NCBI RefSeq assembly: GCF_900324485.2
Contig: NC_046633.1
Location: forward strand, 4,208,106-4,272,105
Direction of reading: 5' to 3'
Length of the DNA stretch: 64,000 nucleotides
DNA from: Mastacembelus armatus
Taxonomy: Eukaryota > Chordata > Actinopteri > Synbranchiformes > Mastacembelidae
Each line of letters starts with the position of its first letter. Position 1 is the stretch's first letter. Under the pieces are notes generated by a model. The model saw only the letters and a list, made by a program, of their open reading frames with translations, did not search any database and was not told the DNA's origin. Made by a program: the position numbers and the translations under genes. Shown here piece after piece: positions 30,201 to 42,700 of the stretch.

Positions 30201-32159
30201 TTATGAACAACCGTGTTCCTCCTAACAAGAGATACCAGCCCACAGAATATGAGCATGCTGCCAACTGTGCCACGCATGCGGTGAATACACACATACACAC
30301 ACACAGAAACACAGACCACAGAAAGTGCTCATTAAATTCACACAAAAAATAACATGATGAAAACAGAAAATCAACTCCGGCAGCATTAGGTAACAGAAAA
30401 ATAAGACACCATCACCATTTTAACCACTCCAACATCATGTACAACACACAAGATATTTTTCTGCTGGTTTGTCTGTCTGTGTCTCATATTTCATTTATGT
30501 TTTGAACTCATTTAGCTATGGATAATCCCCAGCCTGCTGGGCAGCTCAGTGTTACATTTCCAGTCTGTGGACCAATGGGAACGTTTGTCAGCCTGGGTGT
30601 ATGGAGCAGGGCTCAGCTCGCTCTTCATCATCTCCACCCTGTTCCACACTGTGGCCTGGAAGAAGAGCCACTTACGGTACACACAGACACACACACACAG
30701 ACACACACACACATTTTAACACAGTATTTGGACTGTAATATTGCACAGGGTTGCAACATATCTTGTCTCTTCTTTTATTGGAGAGACTGAGCAGAATTTA
30801 ACAAGGACACTATCTTTCCTTCTCTGCATGACATACATTTGTTTCATAAGGCTGTTTGGTTTCTCTCTTCAGGTCTGTGGAGCACTGTTTCCACATGTGT
30901 GACAGGATGGTGATCTATTTCTTTATTGCTGCCTCCTACGCCCCGTGGTAAATACCTTTGCTTGCTAAGTATCTGAGTGTGGGTCTATATTTGAAGGGTG
31001 TATATGTATTTGTAGTTATGTCTTTGGTGCTTTACCAGGCTGAACCTGAGGGAGCTGGGTCCTTGGGCGTGCCACATGCGCTGGTTGGTGTGGGTCATGG
31101 CCTCTTTTGGTACTGCCTATGTCTTCTTTTTTCATGAGAGGTACTTTTATCAGTATTGGACTGTATATGTATCAATCTCCCATGTGACAAAACAATCTCA
31201 GCTCAGAGGTCCACTAACCAGCTTCTTCTGAGCTTACATTCTGTAACTATGGTGTGCTGTGCTATGTGCTGGAAATGTAGAGACAACGTATAGGCAGTAA
31301 ATAAGATTAACAAACTGTAAACGTCAGTCATTTATTAACAATCATTTATTATGAAGTGACAGAGGTTTATCACAGAAAATGAACAGAGTGGACCCCAAAA
31401 CTGTAGACAATCTGTGACATTTGGTGTGAAATATCAGTGCACAAACATTTATAGATTTAACATTAACCACCAGTTGAAATGTACAATATTAGTGGTTAGG
31501 ACTCTTCTACACAAAGCAGAGCATCTCTGAGGAGGAGGACACACCTCGGTATAACAGATGGTGCCAGCTGGCTGGCCTGTTGTGAAAAGGAGTCGGGACT
31601 GATCCCAAACCATTCAACACCCCACGATTTCTGCTGGTGCACACTAAAGACAAGACTAAATGTCCACATCTAGGTCACATGAGACAGTTTAAAGCTGGAC
31701 AGAAAGCCAGTGAGTGGACATCTGAGCTCAGACTCTTCACACCTTCCAAGATCAACAGTGAATGTCCATGATCAACTGTTCCTCTCTGTGTCAGGTATAA
31801 GATTATGGAGTTGATCTGCTATACGGTGATGGGAGTTTTTCCTGCTCTCGTTATCCTCTCAATGGTGAGCACACTCTTTAAATCTCACTTGTAATTTGTG
31901 GTTTTGACATTACTCCATTGGAAATACAAATGATAAACTTTGTGCCTCTTCTCAGCCGGAGCAGTCGGGGCTGTGTGAGCTGCTGGTGGGTGGAGCCTGC
32001 TACTGTCTGGGGATGGTCTTCTTCAAAAGTGATGGCATCGTCCCATTCGCTCATGCCATTTGGCATCTTTTTGTAGCTATGGGAGCAGCCATACACTACT
32101 ACGCCATCTGGAAGTACCTCTACGCCCAGCCAGCCAATCAGGTCCAGACCTCCAGATGA
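27247..32159 (+). CDS. mmd2: Monocyte-to-macrophage differentiation associated 2 (PAQR10)
   Basis: Exons 27247-27260, 30199-30280, 30516-30676, 30873-30947, 31039-31140, 31795-31864 and 31956-32159; 708 bases, 235 residues. Exons 2-7 are secure: [37 protein letters not shown] and HAIWHLFV match MMD2 better than MMD. It is a seven-helix PAQR/haemolysin-III membrane protein. The zinc-type ligands are present: S72-x3-H76, D96, and H201-x3-H205. PAQR10 sits in the Golgi of mammalian cells and affects Ras signalling; catalysis is unproven. The first coding exon is a 14-base inference: ATG AAT CTT GTA AG before GTAGGT, in CpG-rich sequence, with an in-frame TAA just upstream; it gives [13 protein letters not shown] weaker alternative in the same phase is 27842-27870. 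Human MMD2 has a longer N-terminus. The neighbour radil supports the identity. Confidence 0.9.
29548..29561 (+). promoter_or_regulatory. X-box (RFX-type) motif
   Basis: GTTTCCATGACAAC fits the RFX X-box pattern GTNNCC-AT-RNNAAC exactly. It is followed by AGTGACATCA, so a CRE-like TGACATCA stands next to it. Motif seen; binding inferred. Confidence 0.55.
29746..29778. promoter_or_regulatory. Palindromic X-box plus second half site
   Basis: CCACTGTTGCC-A-GGCAACAGTGG is a perfect palindrome with 11-bp arms (29746-29768) whose centre, GTTGCCAGGCAAC, is an X-box with a one-base spacer. It runs directly into GGCCATGGCAAC (29767-29778), another X-box-like half. Motifs seen; factor binding inferred. 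Confidence 0.6.
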
Positions 32160-33979
32160 CATTAGCGCTGACCCCACAGGGAGTAGCTCCTGTGTTTGAG
32201 TGACTTAAAAGAGATGATATGAGCTGTGTTCAAATTCAGCACTGTCTCATGTGAAAATAAGTTTGATGAATCTGCACCTCCTGTCCAAATGATAAAGTTC
32301 ACAGAGACCAAAACTGATGATGTATTTGTTTAGTCCTTATCAACTCATAAAATCAAACTTTTCAGCATTTATCACCGAGACATTGCCCTCAAATGGCAGA
32401 CATAAACATCAGTTTTTCATTTATGTTTTCCAGTGTCCTAGCTATAAATTTTTTTTTTCTAATTATCATCACACGCAGGCCAGATGCCAGTGCCCTGAAT
32501 ATCTGCTGCTATGCTGCATACAGCTGCAACATCTTCCACCAGCAGAAGGAAAGGGCAATTTTAATTTAGCGTGATGTGAAACCCAGGGCAAAAAAAATTC
32601 CCTGCTACTTGGAAGGTTTATTGCTCAGAGGACATAACAGTAACTGAAAGGCGATCAAGGTGAGCATATCAACTTTAATCAATCCAGGGCTTTTGTCTTT
32701 TGGATTATGGCAGCTGGACACTAAGAGGCCAGCATTTACAGAGATTTAGTGAGTAAATCAATTCTAGTGGAAATTACACTTTGTGTTTTTAGATCCTGGC
32801 CTTTTAGTGACTGATGTCAGAAACCTGAAACATATGATGTGGTTATGTGATATATTCCTGGCTTTATGAGTTGATGAGGACATTTTAATGCAACATTAAG
32901 CAACTGACTGTCATGCAGTAGACTTCAGGACACTGAGTCACAAAGCAGGCATCAGTTGTGTTTTCTGAACTCTGGCAAAGACCAAGGCTGCATGTGGAGA
33001 AGGCTTTGTGCTGAAACTGCCCTGTGAGCTCATTGTCATGAACATGGACTTCCAAGGAGGCACGTTCTGAATTAGGACACAGCTTTTTTTTTATCACCTC
33101 AGTTCATTTCAGTTTTATGTTACAGTATTTTGCAGAAATTTGGTTTCACTCCAATGATCAGGGGTTACATTACTCTTCCTAGAGAATTCTCTCTATGTGG
33201 TGCACGTCCAGATTCAGTGTTCAGAAGCTGAATTGAGGACATTGTCTTATAGTCAAGAAGAAGACAATGTTTACAATTAGCTGACTAGACTGTCATAATT
33301 ATCCTTGGGACATGATTTGAAGTATCAAAGCATCATTTATTTTGGTTTGATTATATTTAAGAGATTGCAACATCACTAATTTACTATTGGAGTTCAGAGC
33401 TCTCAATAGTATTATTACTGTCATTTTCATTAGTTGTGCACTGTATGATTTAAGAGCAGTTCCTTCAGTCAGTGATTTACTGTGATTTCGATATCAAGCA
33501 TGACTGTAGAATGATATTTTTATGTTCAACATACAAATATTCATGGTTTTGCTTTACACGTGTGCTTCCACCTTTACTAGGCTCTACACAGTAGATTATT
33601 GAGCACAGTTACTGAGTTCTAATGGTTTACTGTTGCTGATTAGGTGCAGTAAGTGAAGTTAGTGTCATCAGTACCATTTATACAGTATATGACACACAGT
33701 ATATGTTGGCTTCACCTAGATTTGATCCTAATGCACTCTAGTGTTAGTTGAGCTTCATCCCTAATGAATGGGACACATTCGATAGAGTCTGTCAAAGCTA
33801 CTTGGTTGAACCTCAGAGGGGAAAACCACTGTCAGAATTAGCACTGCCAGAAGACTGACCTACTGCCACAACTGATAGCACACTACTACCATGTACGTCT
33901 CACACTTGAAAGGAAACTGAAGCTATAGTATTGTTGAACAATCTGGCCCAATATTAAGGCATCTCAGGTGTGTGTATTC

Positions 33980-34102
<123 letters not shown>

Positions 34103-34823
34103 TATGTGTCCTATACTATATGACACCCATAAATCCAAAGCCTCTAACCGGCTGAGTCTATGTTTACACGTGAACGCATGTACCTTGAATACATAACGCG
34201 TATATTTGAATATGGATGTACTCTTGGTGTTAGTGACTAGAGGCCCAAAAGGTCAAACTGTCCAGTATTTATAGGTGTATAACTGAATTTTCTAACGCCT
34301 TTGCTGCTTGCAACATAGTTGTCCTGCTGTTTGTCTCTCAGGATTTGGATAATTTAAGCTTAAAAGCATAAGAAGGAACATTCAAGGACCACTAAGCTGC
34401 TCTGGTTGTTTGGGCGCTGCCTACAATATTGAACATGATCGAATAGCTGCCATATTTAATGTTGACACCACTTCATACAACTTCACATCCTCCAAGTGGT
34501 TCTACAGTTCCAAAGGTTTTCTGCAGGTTTTAAATATGGGATAATATTTATAAAATAACCACACAGGAGAAAGTTTTAAGCAGCCATAAATGAACAAAGA
34601 CCATTACAGAGGTATTGGCAACAGAACTAGAGAGAATTTTTTCATAAAGGGTTAAAGATTTGATGCAATATAGATTTGCATCAAAATACACTGTGATAAA
34701 CTCTTATTTGATACATGTACCTCAATGTTTTTCTTTCAAATTGGTACCATAGTTCATAAGAAAATAAGAAAAGACTAAACTGACTATATCCCACAGGTCA
34801 TTTAAAGAATTACTGGATCCACA

Positions 34824-35092
34824 CACACTGGTGTGAAAAAGTGTTGGCCTCCTTCCTGATTTCTTATTGTTTTGCATGTTTGTCACACTTTAATGTTTCA
34901 GATCATCAAACAAATTTAAATATTAGTTAAAGATAACACAAGTAAACACATCATGCAGTTTTTAAATGAAGGTTTTTATTAATAAGGGAAAACAAAATCC
35001 AAAACTGCATGGCCCTGTGTGAAAAAGTGTTTGACAAACATGCAAAAAAATAAGAAATCAGCAAGGGGGCCAACACTTTTTCACACCACTGT
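34824..35092. mobile_element. Non-autonomous DNA transposon with long terminal inverted repeats
   Basis: The left end (TGGTGTGAAAAAGTGTTGGC from about 34829) is repeated in reverse at the right end (GCCAACACTTTTTCACACCA to about 35088). The inverted match continues, with a few changes and small indels, through CTGATTTCTTATT and TGCATGTTTGTCA, about 60 bases per arm. No transposase frame is present, so it is a MITE of about 265 bases. A TA-type target site is possible on the right (TATATCC) but not clear on the left. A similar sequence is widespread in fish; I do not know its family name. Confidence 0.8.
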
Positions 35093-36031
35093 ATATCCAA
35101 ACCTGTACTGTAGACACCATCTGACAGTGTCAAATTCAACAGGAACCATTTATTTTTCAGATTAATAAACTAATAAACAAACCACAATTAAAAATAGCCT
35201 GGAAGTAAAACAAATCCTTGTACCATTTTTGGTTGCGGTTAGGTTTTTCACACAGCAGGGAGCGTCATATCACAATAAATTGCCACAGCTGGGAGGGAAT
35301 TACATTCTTCACACTGCCAATATCTCTGCTTGGACTTAAACTCTTCAGATGTATTCTCACATTTAAGAGTATCTTTTAGTATTTGAGCTCTTCAGCTTTC
35401 ATTTGAGCTTGAGGGAGAACGCAAATGATTTCAGTACTTGCTGATTTGGAGTACTCGGAGGGTTATGTCTTTAGACTAACTCCACTCATGTTTGGCCACT
35501 CTGTATTTGAGGATTTGATGTGCGCCTGTCTTGTCTTAGTTATGTGTCTCATTCAGACATACAGCGCCCACTGCTCTGTGGTATTGCAAACTCTCCATGA
35601 AGCCTTCGTGGACCTTCTGTACATTGTTTATAGATGCTCTGTGATTGTGGAGCCGCTGACTCTATTCTCAGTGCTGCTGTTTTCTTTCTCATCCTAAATG
35701 ACTGACTGGATTATGCCATATTCTCTCTCTCGCTTTCCCTGGTTTTCATATTGTTTATTGTGTCTGTGGTGCTTTTGTGCTGTGACAGGCCTGTGTGAGA
35801 CCAACAATGCTTTTATCTTTTCTATTTCTCTTGTAATAAAACAGCTTTTCCATGCAGTATATTCCTGGATGTTTTACCTCTCTGGAAAAACAACTTTTAG
35901 CCTACAGAGGATTTTCAAAGTTCAATTGCATAACCTTTTACCAACATATACATTCAATATGTAGGCTACTGCTGACAATGTGATCCTCAGCTGTGTCTCA
36001 ACTATATCCCTCTGCCTGGAGGGACTATGAC

Positions 36032-36098
36032 CAAGGATGCATTAGTGCAGGGGAGGGCAATTCCTCGAGGTGCCCACCCCTGCACTAATGCATCCTTG
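36032..36098. repeat. Near-perfect inverted repeat, 28-bp arms, 11-base loop
   Basis: Left arm CAAGGATGCATTAGTGCAGG continuing GGAGGGCA (36032-36059); right arm TGCCCACCCCTGCACTAATG continuing CATCCTTG (36071-36098). The arms pair at 27 of 28 positions around the loop ATTCCTCGAGG. The inner part (CAGGGGWGGGCA) resembles a hAT-type terminal inverted repeat, but the outer 15 bases also pair, which a simple insertion would not explain. Confidence 0.9.
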
Positions 36099-36819
36099 CA
36101 AGAAGTGTACTACAGACTGACACGCTCCTTTTTCAGAAATTAGTTTTTGATTGGGGCCTTCACATTAAGGATTGGAGGAAAGGATATCTCAGGTCTATTA
36201 AAACATATTTTCCAGGCTCATCTGCCTTTGCATCTTTCCCTTGCACCTTAGGTGGATGGGACTAAGACTTAAGTGAAGGAAATGTGGAGGCAGTTGGTGG
36301 AATCGGGAAGCACCCTATGTAATTGGCACCATAGTCTTACTGGAAATGCAATAGTTACGTTGTCCCCCTTTGGCCTTTTGTATTTTACTGCCTTTTTAGT
36401 CATTTTATTATTGTAATATGCATCATAGTCATTTTACTCATATGATTGAGCTTCACAGGGGAAGTTAACAGCATCTGGTTTATGATTACCAAATTCACGG
36501 TGTCACATTTGCACATTTATCGTTGAACACTTTGGATCTTCAAATTTGGGGTCCCCTATTACAATTTATGGATACACCTGCTGAGACCAGTGCATAAATG
36601 GACCTTCCTCTACTACACTGTATGGAGGAAGTCAACATAAACATTTGCAGTGGATGGATTACTGAATGAACTGATCAGTACTTGTATATTTATAGACAGA
36701 CCTGCTGGATTAGCTTAGGGTTATTTTTTATTGCTATTTTTAATGTTGAAACATTTATGGGACACCCATATTAGACACTAACTATAAGTGAAAGTAGTTT
36801 TTTATAAACATCTGGAAGA

Positions 36820-37250
36820 GTCTGGTGCTGAACGTGGTCTCCGTGTCCTGCTCGTACCTCCGGTGTCCACCAGGCGGGGTCGTCTCCGCACAGGCGGGTC
36901 TCGGAGCAGGTGCGTCGAGGTGAAGCAGCGCGGAGAGCTCGGGTGTTTCCGTCGCTTCTCGGCAGTGAACGGTCGTGAATGTGGGAATGCGGTGGGGCAT
37001 TGCTGGACACTCGGCGGAGATGTGCGTAGGGAAACAGGAGCCCGGAGCGGCTGCCTGTCCTCCAAGTTAACGGGCAGTTTAGGGGATGTGGGTGGGAGTC
37101 CCGGACGGCTGGGTGTCGCTCGGAGCAAGGCGGTTTGGTGTTATATCTCTCCCGTTGTACCGGGGATTTTCTGCCTTGTAGGGGAGCCGGAATGAGAGAG
37201 AAGCCAAGAAGGATTCCCCAGCACCATGGAGCCACGCATTGCAGGCAGCG
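36820..37250 (+). promoter_or_regulatory. CpG-rich radil promoter and non-coding first exon
   Basis: GC- and CpG-rich sequence starts abruptly near 36825 after AT-rich flanks. A first exon is inferred ending at 37250 (GGCAGC then GTGAGT). Just before it an ATG at 37226 reads MEPRIAGS; joined to the next exon (39717) it meets a stop after four more codons, so it is an upstream ORF of 12 codons rather than the radil start. Human RADIL begins MFYG, as does the ATG at 39748. Confidence 0.55.
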
Positions 37251-39716
37251 TGAGTATTAACGCAACAGACACCCAGCAGAGCCCTCAGGGGACTGGGCTT
37301 GTCCCTGCTGGAATCACACCTCAACTTTTCCACGACCTATTTTAATTACGCACAGACGCGCCACAGCTTTTTGCGCCGTTACAGTTAAAACAACATGTTT
37401 TTATTATTTAATTGTTGAGTGTTGTTCGGGTATTGAAACCACGTTGAGGCTAATTGATAATTCGTTGCATGTGATGCGCTCGACTACCATCATTTGACAC
37501 ACCTGCAAGGCCGGGCTGTTTCCTCACAGCCGCGCCTGGCGACTCCTTAGCGGATTAATTTCGGAGGATTTTCCGCTGCCTTTTGTTGCTCCGGCGGTTG
37601 CTACTGGCGACCACCGAACCCAAATCGTAAACAGACGGACGGACACGACGTAAAGCGCAGACCCGAAGTAATCCCAAATTCTGTCCGGTGTTATTTGACC
37701 TTTTATATGTGTCTGGTTTTTATTCTGACCTTCCCCCAGTCCAGACAAGGACGGACAGAAGTCAGAAGGTGCTGGAGAAGTTGTAGTTTCTCTGACTTGG
37801 GTGTTTAATGTAACACAGTCTCTTGGCCTGGGTCACAAACCACAACCTAATGCAAAATTTAGACCTCTCGGTTTGTTAGTGTGTGTGTGTGTGTAGATGG
37901 AGGAGGGGTGTGTTGGTCCCTGGATTGAGTTAACTGCAGCCAAGTAGCCAGATTACCGTGGATTAGCAGGCATTTAAAATAGTCACTTTATCCCAGCAGC
38001 GCTTGCAGAGTCAGCTGCAACAACGTCTTTTAGGCTGCCTGCCAGATATTTGCTGAAAAGAAATAATGCACCGTGTGAGGGGATAACTGCACATGTTGCA
38101 ATCAAAACACACTGCATGAGGTGTTGCTTTTATCTGCTGGCAGGTCTGCTGCTACACTGGCTGCTAAATGTTCACCCCATTCTGGATGTGACCTGCATTA
38201 AAGGCCTTCATGGGTCAGAAGACTGGAAACAGACGTGTCTGTGCAGGCAAAAATGCATGACCTGATGACCTGGATGCAGGCAGACACAGGGTTCTTTGTT
38301 TTTCATTTATGCTTTCATTAATCAATTTCAGCTGGATGAGCTCAAAAGAAAAGGTCTTTAGGAAACTGACCAATGTGATTTAATCCCCTTTGTTCCATTA
38401 CACGAGTCATTTATCTGTCAAAAAAAGCCAAATACTTGATGAGATCTATCTCAAATATTACAGTTTTGTACTTTTCCCCATTTGACACAGTGTAAATTGA
38501 AAGATTTGGGGGTTTTTGGACTGATGGGTTCAACAGAAGTCACCTTGGGTTCTTCTAGCTCAAAACTCCATTATTGTCTGACTGTTTATAAGCTAAACAG
38601 TGAACTGAAAAAGAAAATAATTAGGTGTAGCTGTAGAAAATATTCAAGGCATGCCTATGAACCTGTGCACTGTGAATTGTGCTTTTGCAAAGTGCATGTT
38701 CAAAAAATGTGAAATATGAAACCAGAAAATTAATCTGCAATTATTTTGATATTCAGTTATTCATTTAAGTCATTTTAAGTCAGATATCTTCTTCTTCCAT
38801 CTTAGCAAATGTGAGGATTTGCACCTTTATGTTTTATGCTGTTGCAAACCAAACGGTTGGATAGACCAAAAATACATCATTTGGACTCGCTGGCATTTTC
38901 TACTTCACAAAATTAATCAAGGAAATAATTGTCTGATAAATCAAACAGTTGAAACCCTAATATCTAATGTCCCAGTAATTGAAAGTAGACACATCTGGAT
39001 GTTTCTTCCAGGTTTCGCCCAGATATGAGTGTTAGGAAATGATGTTTTGTAGGCAACATCATGTTGATTTGCAGTTTAGCTTGTTGACAAAATCATTAAA
39101 GCCACAACAATTTTCTGAGCCCCTGACGATCTAGAAGAGAAGTTACCTCAATGGTCCTTTGTCCAAGCTAAAACCTTCGCTCTGCATATGACAACTCAAA
39201 GTGTTTCATCTACCCTCATTCTTTTATTCTATTTTTTAAAATTATTTTGTTAATTCTTGCCTATGTACTTTTAACTTGTCATTCATTTCTGTAATGCACT
39301 TTGAATTACAAATGAACCTGCCTCACCTTGGTTTTGCTGTAAACTGACATTTTATTGTATCTTTGATTCTCCAGTGTGAAAGGTGACGCTGACATTGAAT
39401 GCAAAGTATCTGACCATCAACCCTGAACCTTACCTGGTGCTGCTGCACATAGAGGTGACAGTAAATAACTGCATCAAGGTACTTCCACATACAGACAGTT
39501 TTATTAATCAGTGTCTTTACAGTGGCTACAGTAGATTTAGAGTTGATGTCTTTACCTTTTGGGTCCACTAATGTTTCAGAAGTAAATTTAACGTGTGTCA
39601 TCACCAGCGTTTATGCATGTACTTTTTAAAGTGTAACTGTGTGTAACCACTGTAGCTGACTCCTGTATGGTGCTTTCAAATAAGCTTAAGGTTAAAATGT
39701 GTGTGTTGCTCACCAG
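37251..39716 (+). other. radil intron 1
   Basis: About 2.5 kb between the non-coding first exon and the exon carrying the start codon. Apart from a short GT run near 37877-37895 no repeat or coding exon is recognised. Short open frames (for example 38482-38712) look like chance. Confidence 0.45.
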
Positions 39717-39747
39717 GTGTGGAGTTTGTGAAGCCAACAGCAGCATC

Positions 39748-42700
39748 ATGTTCTACGGTTCTTCTGGGGCCAGTATGTCCCTACCATCCCGGAGCCGCTT
39801 GAAACGCCAGAGTAGGACTTTCACACAGGTATGCACACACACACACACACACACTAACGAATATTGATGCAGTGTTAAGTGAATAATACTGAATAACTAG
39901 CTGACCAAATAAAAAGCTGCATTTTTCATTTGTCTCTAGTCATGTTCATTCCTATAGATTGTTTTGGTTTTATTTTCTGTGTTTATCTAAAATGGGTTGT
40001 TCAGTGTAACCCTAACTGTTTCTGGAAAGACATGCTGTTGAATGGATTGGTGTGGCTCGAGGCATCACCGTGTTGGTCGGGCAGCCCACCTCTTTGGTCC
40101 AGACTGAAATATGTCAACAGCTATTGGAGGGAAATGTTAGCATGCTGACACACTCCACTGGTAAACATGGTCAACGTTATTCCAGCTAAACATCATGTTT
40201 ACATCGCCATGTTGAGCATGTTATCATGCTGACGTTAAATGCACCACTGCTATTAAAACAACACAGGCTGTACTGCTCTACATGGCTGTAGATTCTTAGT
40301 CACGTTTAAAACAATTTTTTTAGTGCTGTGAAGAAGGTCAGAATTTTATTCATCTTCAGTTTACTGGGGTGATGGCAGAAATCCCAGAGATGTTTTATTT
40401 CCAGAGATTGGCAAATAATACCAAGACATTCCCCATAACTATTATAAGGTTTTTTGTAATTTGGGTGAAATGACCTTTTAATATACAATCCTAAAAACAT
40501 AGATAACTATATGTAGATTATATATATGTGTGTGTATATATATATATATATAGCTCACTGCATATTGTCTGTGTGTGCACCAGGTCCTGTACCGTACTCT
40601 GAGTTACAGAGACCGTGTTCCAGCAGAAACTGGCACAAACACCCGAGGGGACCGGCGCTCGACAACTGAACCCCCACAGCGACCAGCAGATGACCCAGCT
40701 GAGCTGTCCACACAGAGCTCAGCCCCTGGGGTGCTGAAAATCTTTGGAGATGAAATCTGTGCTGGTGCCAACTACAAGAGCGTACTGGCCACACCACGCT
40801 CCAGTGCGCAGGAACTGGTCAAAGAGGCACTTGAACGTTACTCGCTCAACAAGGATGCTGCCCACTCTTACGTCCTGTGCGACGTGATCGGACGTTTGGA
40901 GGGGGGAGGTGGGTGGCGGACCGAATGCCTACGTGCGCTTGGGGACAATGAAAAGCCGTTATTGCTCCAAGAGCTGTGGAAGCCCCGAGAAGGACACGCT
41001 CGCAGATTTGAGCTGCGCAGAAGAGCAGAGGTGGAGGAACTCAACGCCAAGGAGAAGGATACCATCACTGCTGGTGAGGAAATACACACACACGCTTATA
41101 GACAGACAGGTACACACATACACAGTCACACATACACACACAGCAGCTGGTCTAATCCCCTCCCTTTCTTAACATGTCAAACTCAGCAGAAACGCACAGC
41201 TCGTTAGCTCCTCTGCAGAGATTGTGTTTGTGTGGTGGTGTGCGTGTGTGTAGAGATGCAGAATAAGAGTTGTTGTCACAGTTATTATGTAGAGTAGACA
41301 CTGTTCAGCTGTGATTACCAGTATTATGTGAAAACAGTGTCTCATTTGGGTTTCTTTTTGAGACACACATGCTCTCGCTGAGCACTTAAGGAGACGCACA
41401 CACACAAAGTGCAGTAGAAATGCATGGACAGCTGGTCGATTGATTGAGTGAAAGCTGAATCCATTTCCACCTGGAGGTGTGGAGGGGTGTGGGCACCCTG
41501 GTGTTTTTATGAATGACACATTTTTACTACAGTGAGGCAACGAAAGTAGCAACACAAAAATGTCCTGGCTCACACCTAAACTGTGTCCATTTAGGTCATA
41601 TTACAGTTTCCAGGAGAGGTTGACTCTGAATTCAGTATAATCTGTATAAACAAATTAGACAAAGTCAAGAAAGCATCTGTTTTTACATCTGCACTGCAGT
41701 AATATCAGTCCATGTAGTGTGAATGTGTCTCTTTAGGAACCATGATGTGACCTTTATGTGAAATTGTTGTACTGATTGATGAAACGTTTGACATTTATGT
41801 ACACACAGTTTATATAGTACACACACAATGTACACACTCAGCCCTGTGCATCCTGTTGAAGAAATTCACAAACACCCAGTTAATGAGGAGAAGAGTTGAG
41901 AGAGACAAAGTATTTTTAGCCTCACAGTCAGAGATCGCACTTTGCAGAAACACTAACATTTCTCATGAAGCATGCCAGGGTTTACTGGTTGCTATGTCAA
42001 CTTCTGTGGTAGCTAGAGAGTCAGCCAGCAATCTCTTAGTGTTTTTTATTTTTGTACGGTACAGTTGTATAATTTTCAGATAACCAGACAACCAGCCTGT
42101 AAAAGCTGGAAGCCCTGAGAAGATAAGGCAGGTGGTGTGCTATATTCTTATTTCTCAACTAAGACATGATGTAAAATAACATTTTCATTATGTTCTCCAC
42201 ATGATTTTTGTTGCTTTGCTGCTGATATTCTGGAAATTACTATAAAATCTGTTTAGAAACATGACTAATCCTGACTTCTGTACACTCTGTGCCAGAAATA
42301 CTTCCAAATACTCTTTTTTGTTAATAACTGAGCCATTGGAAACATTTTCCTAGTGAAATGTAAAAAAGAGGCTGTATGATGTTTTATTAACCGCAGGATA
42401 CAGTAGTTTTAAAAGAAAACATTGTAGTGACTAGTTTTAAAAGTAGATTAAGACATTTGGTCTGCAGGTTATATATAGTTATATATAGTTATAATTTAAT
42501 ATAGCAGGATGATGTATGTAGAAATTACTAAATTAAACAGTAGTCTACTTATTTTTTTTATTTTTTATTATATTTAACCTTTATTCAACCAGGAAATAAC
42601 TCATTGAAATTCTCATCATAATGAGGGAGCTTGTTACTTGGTACAACAGTGTGGCTCCCTTATTTGTTTTGAATCTCTTTTTGTTTTGTTTTTGACAACT

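Noticed and set aside
31330-31790. mmd2 intron stretch with text-like words resembling a repeat
   Set aside because: No inverted ends, direct repeats or coding similarity could be established, so it is not called.
35425-35964. Two adjacent hydrophobic frames that could look like a membrane protein
   Set aside because: Hydrophobicity comes from T-rich sequence; no family motif, no exon structure, and they are in different frames.
36788-37195. Overlapping open frames of 108-154 codons on both strands
   Set aside because: High GC content lowers stop frequency in all frames. The region fits a CpG-rich promoter and no translation resembles a protein.
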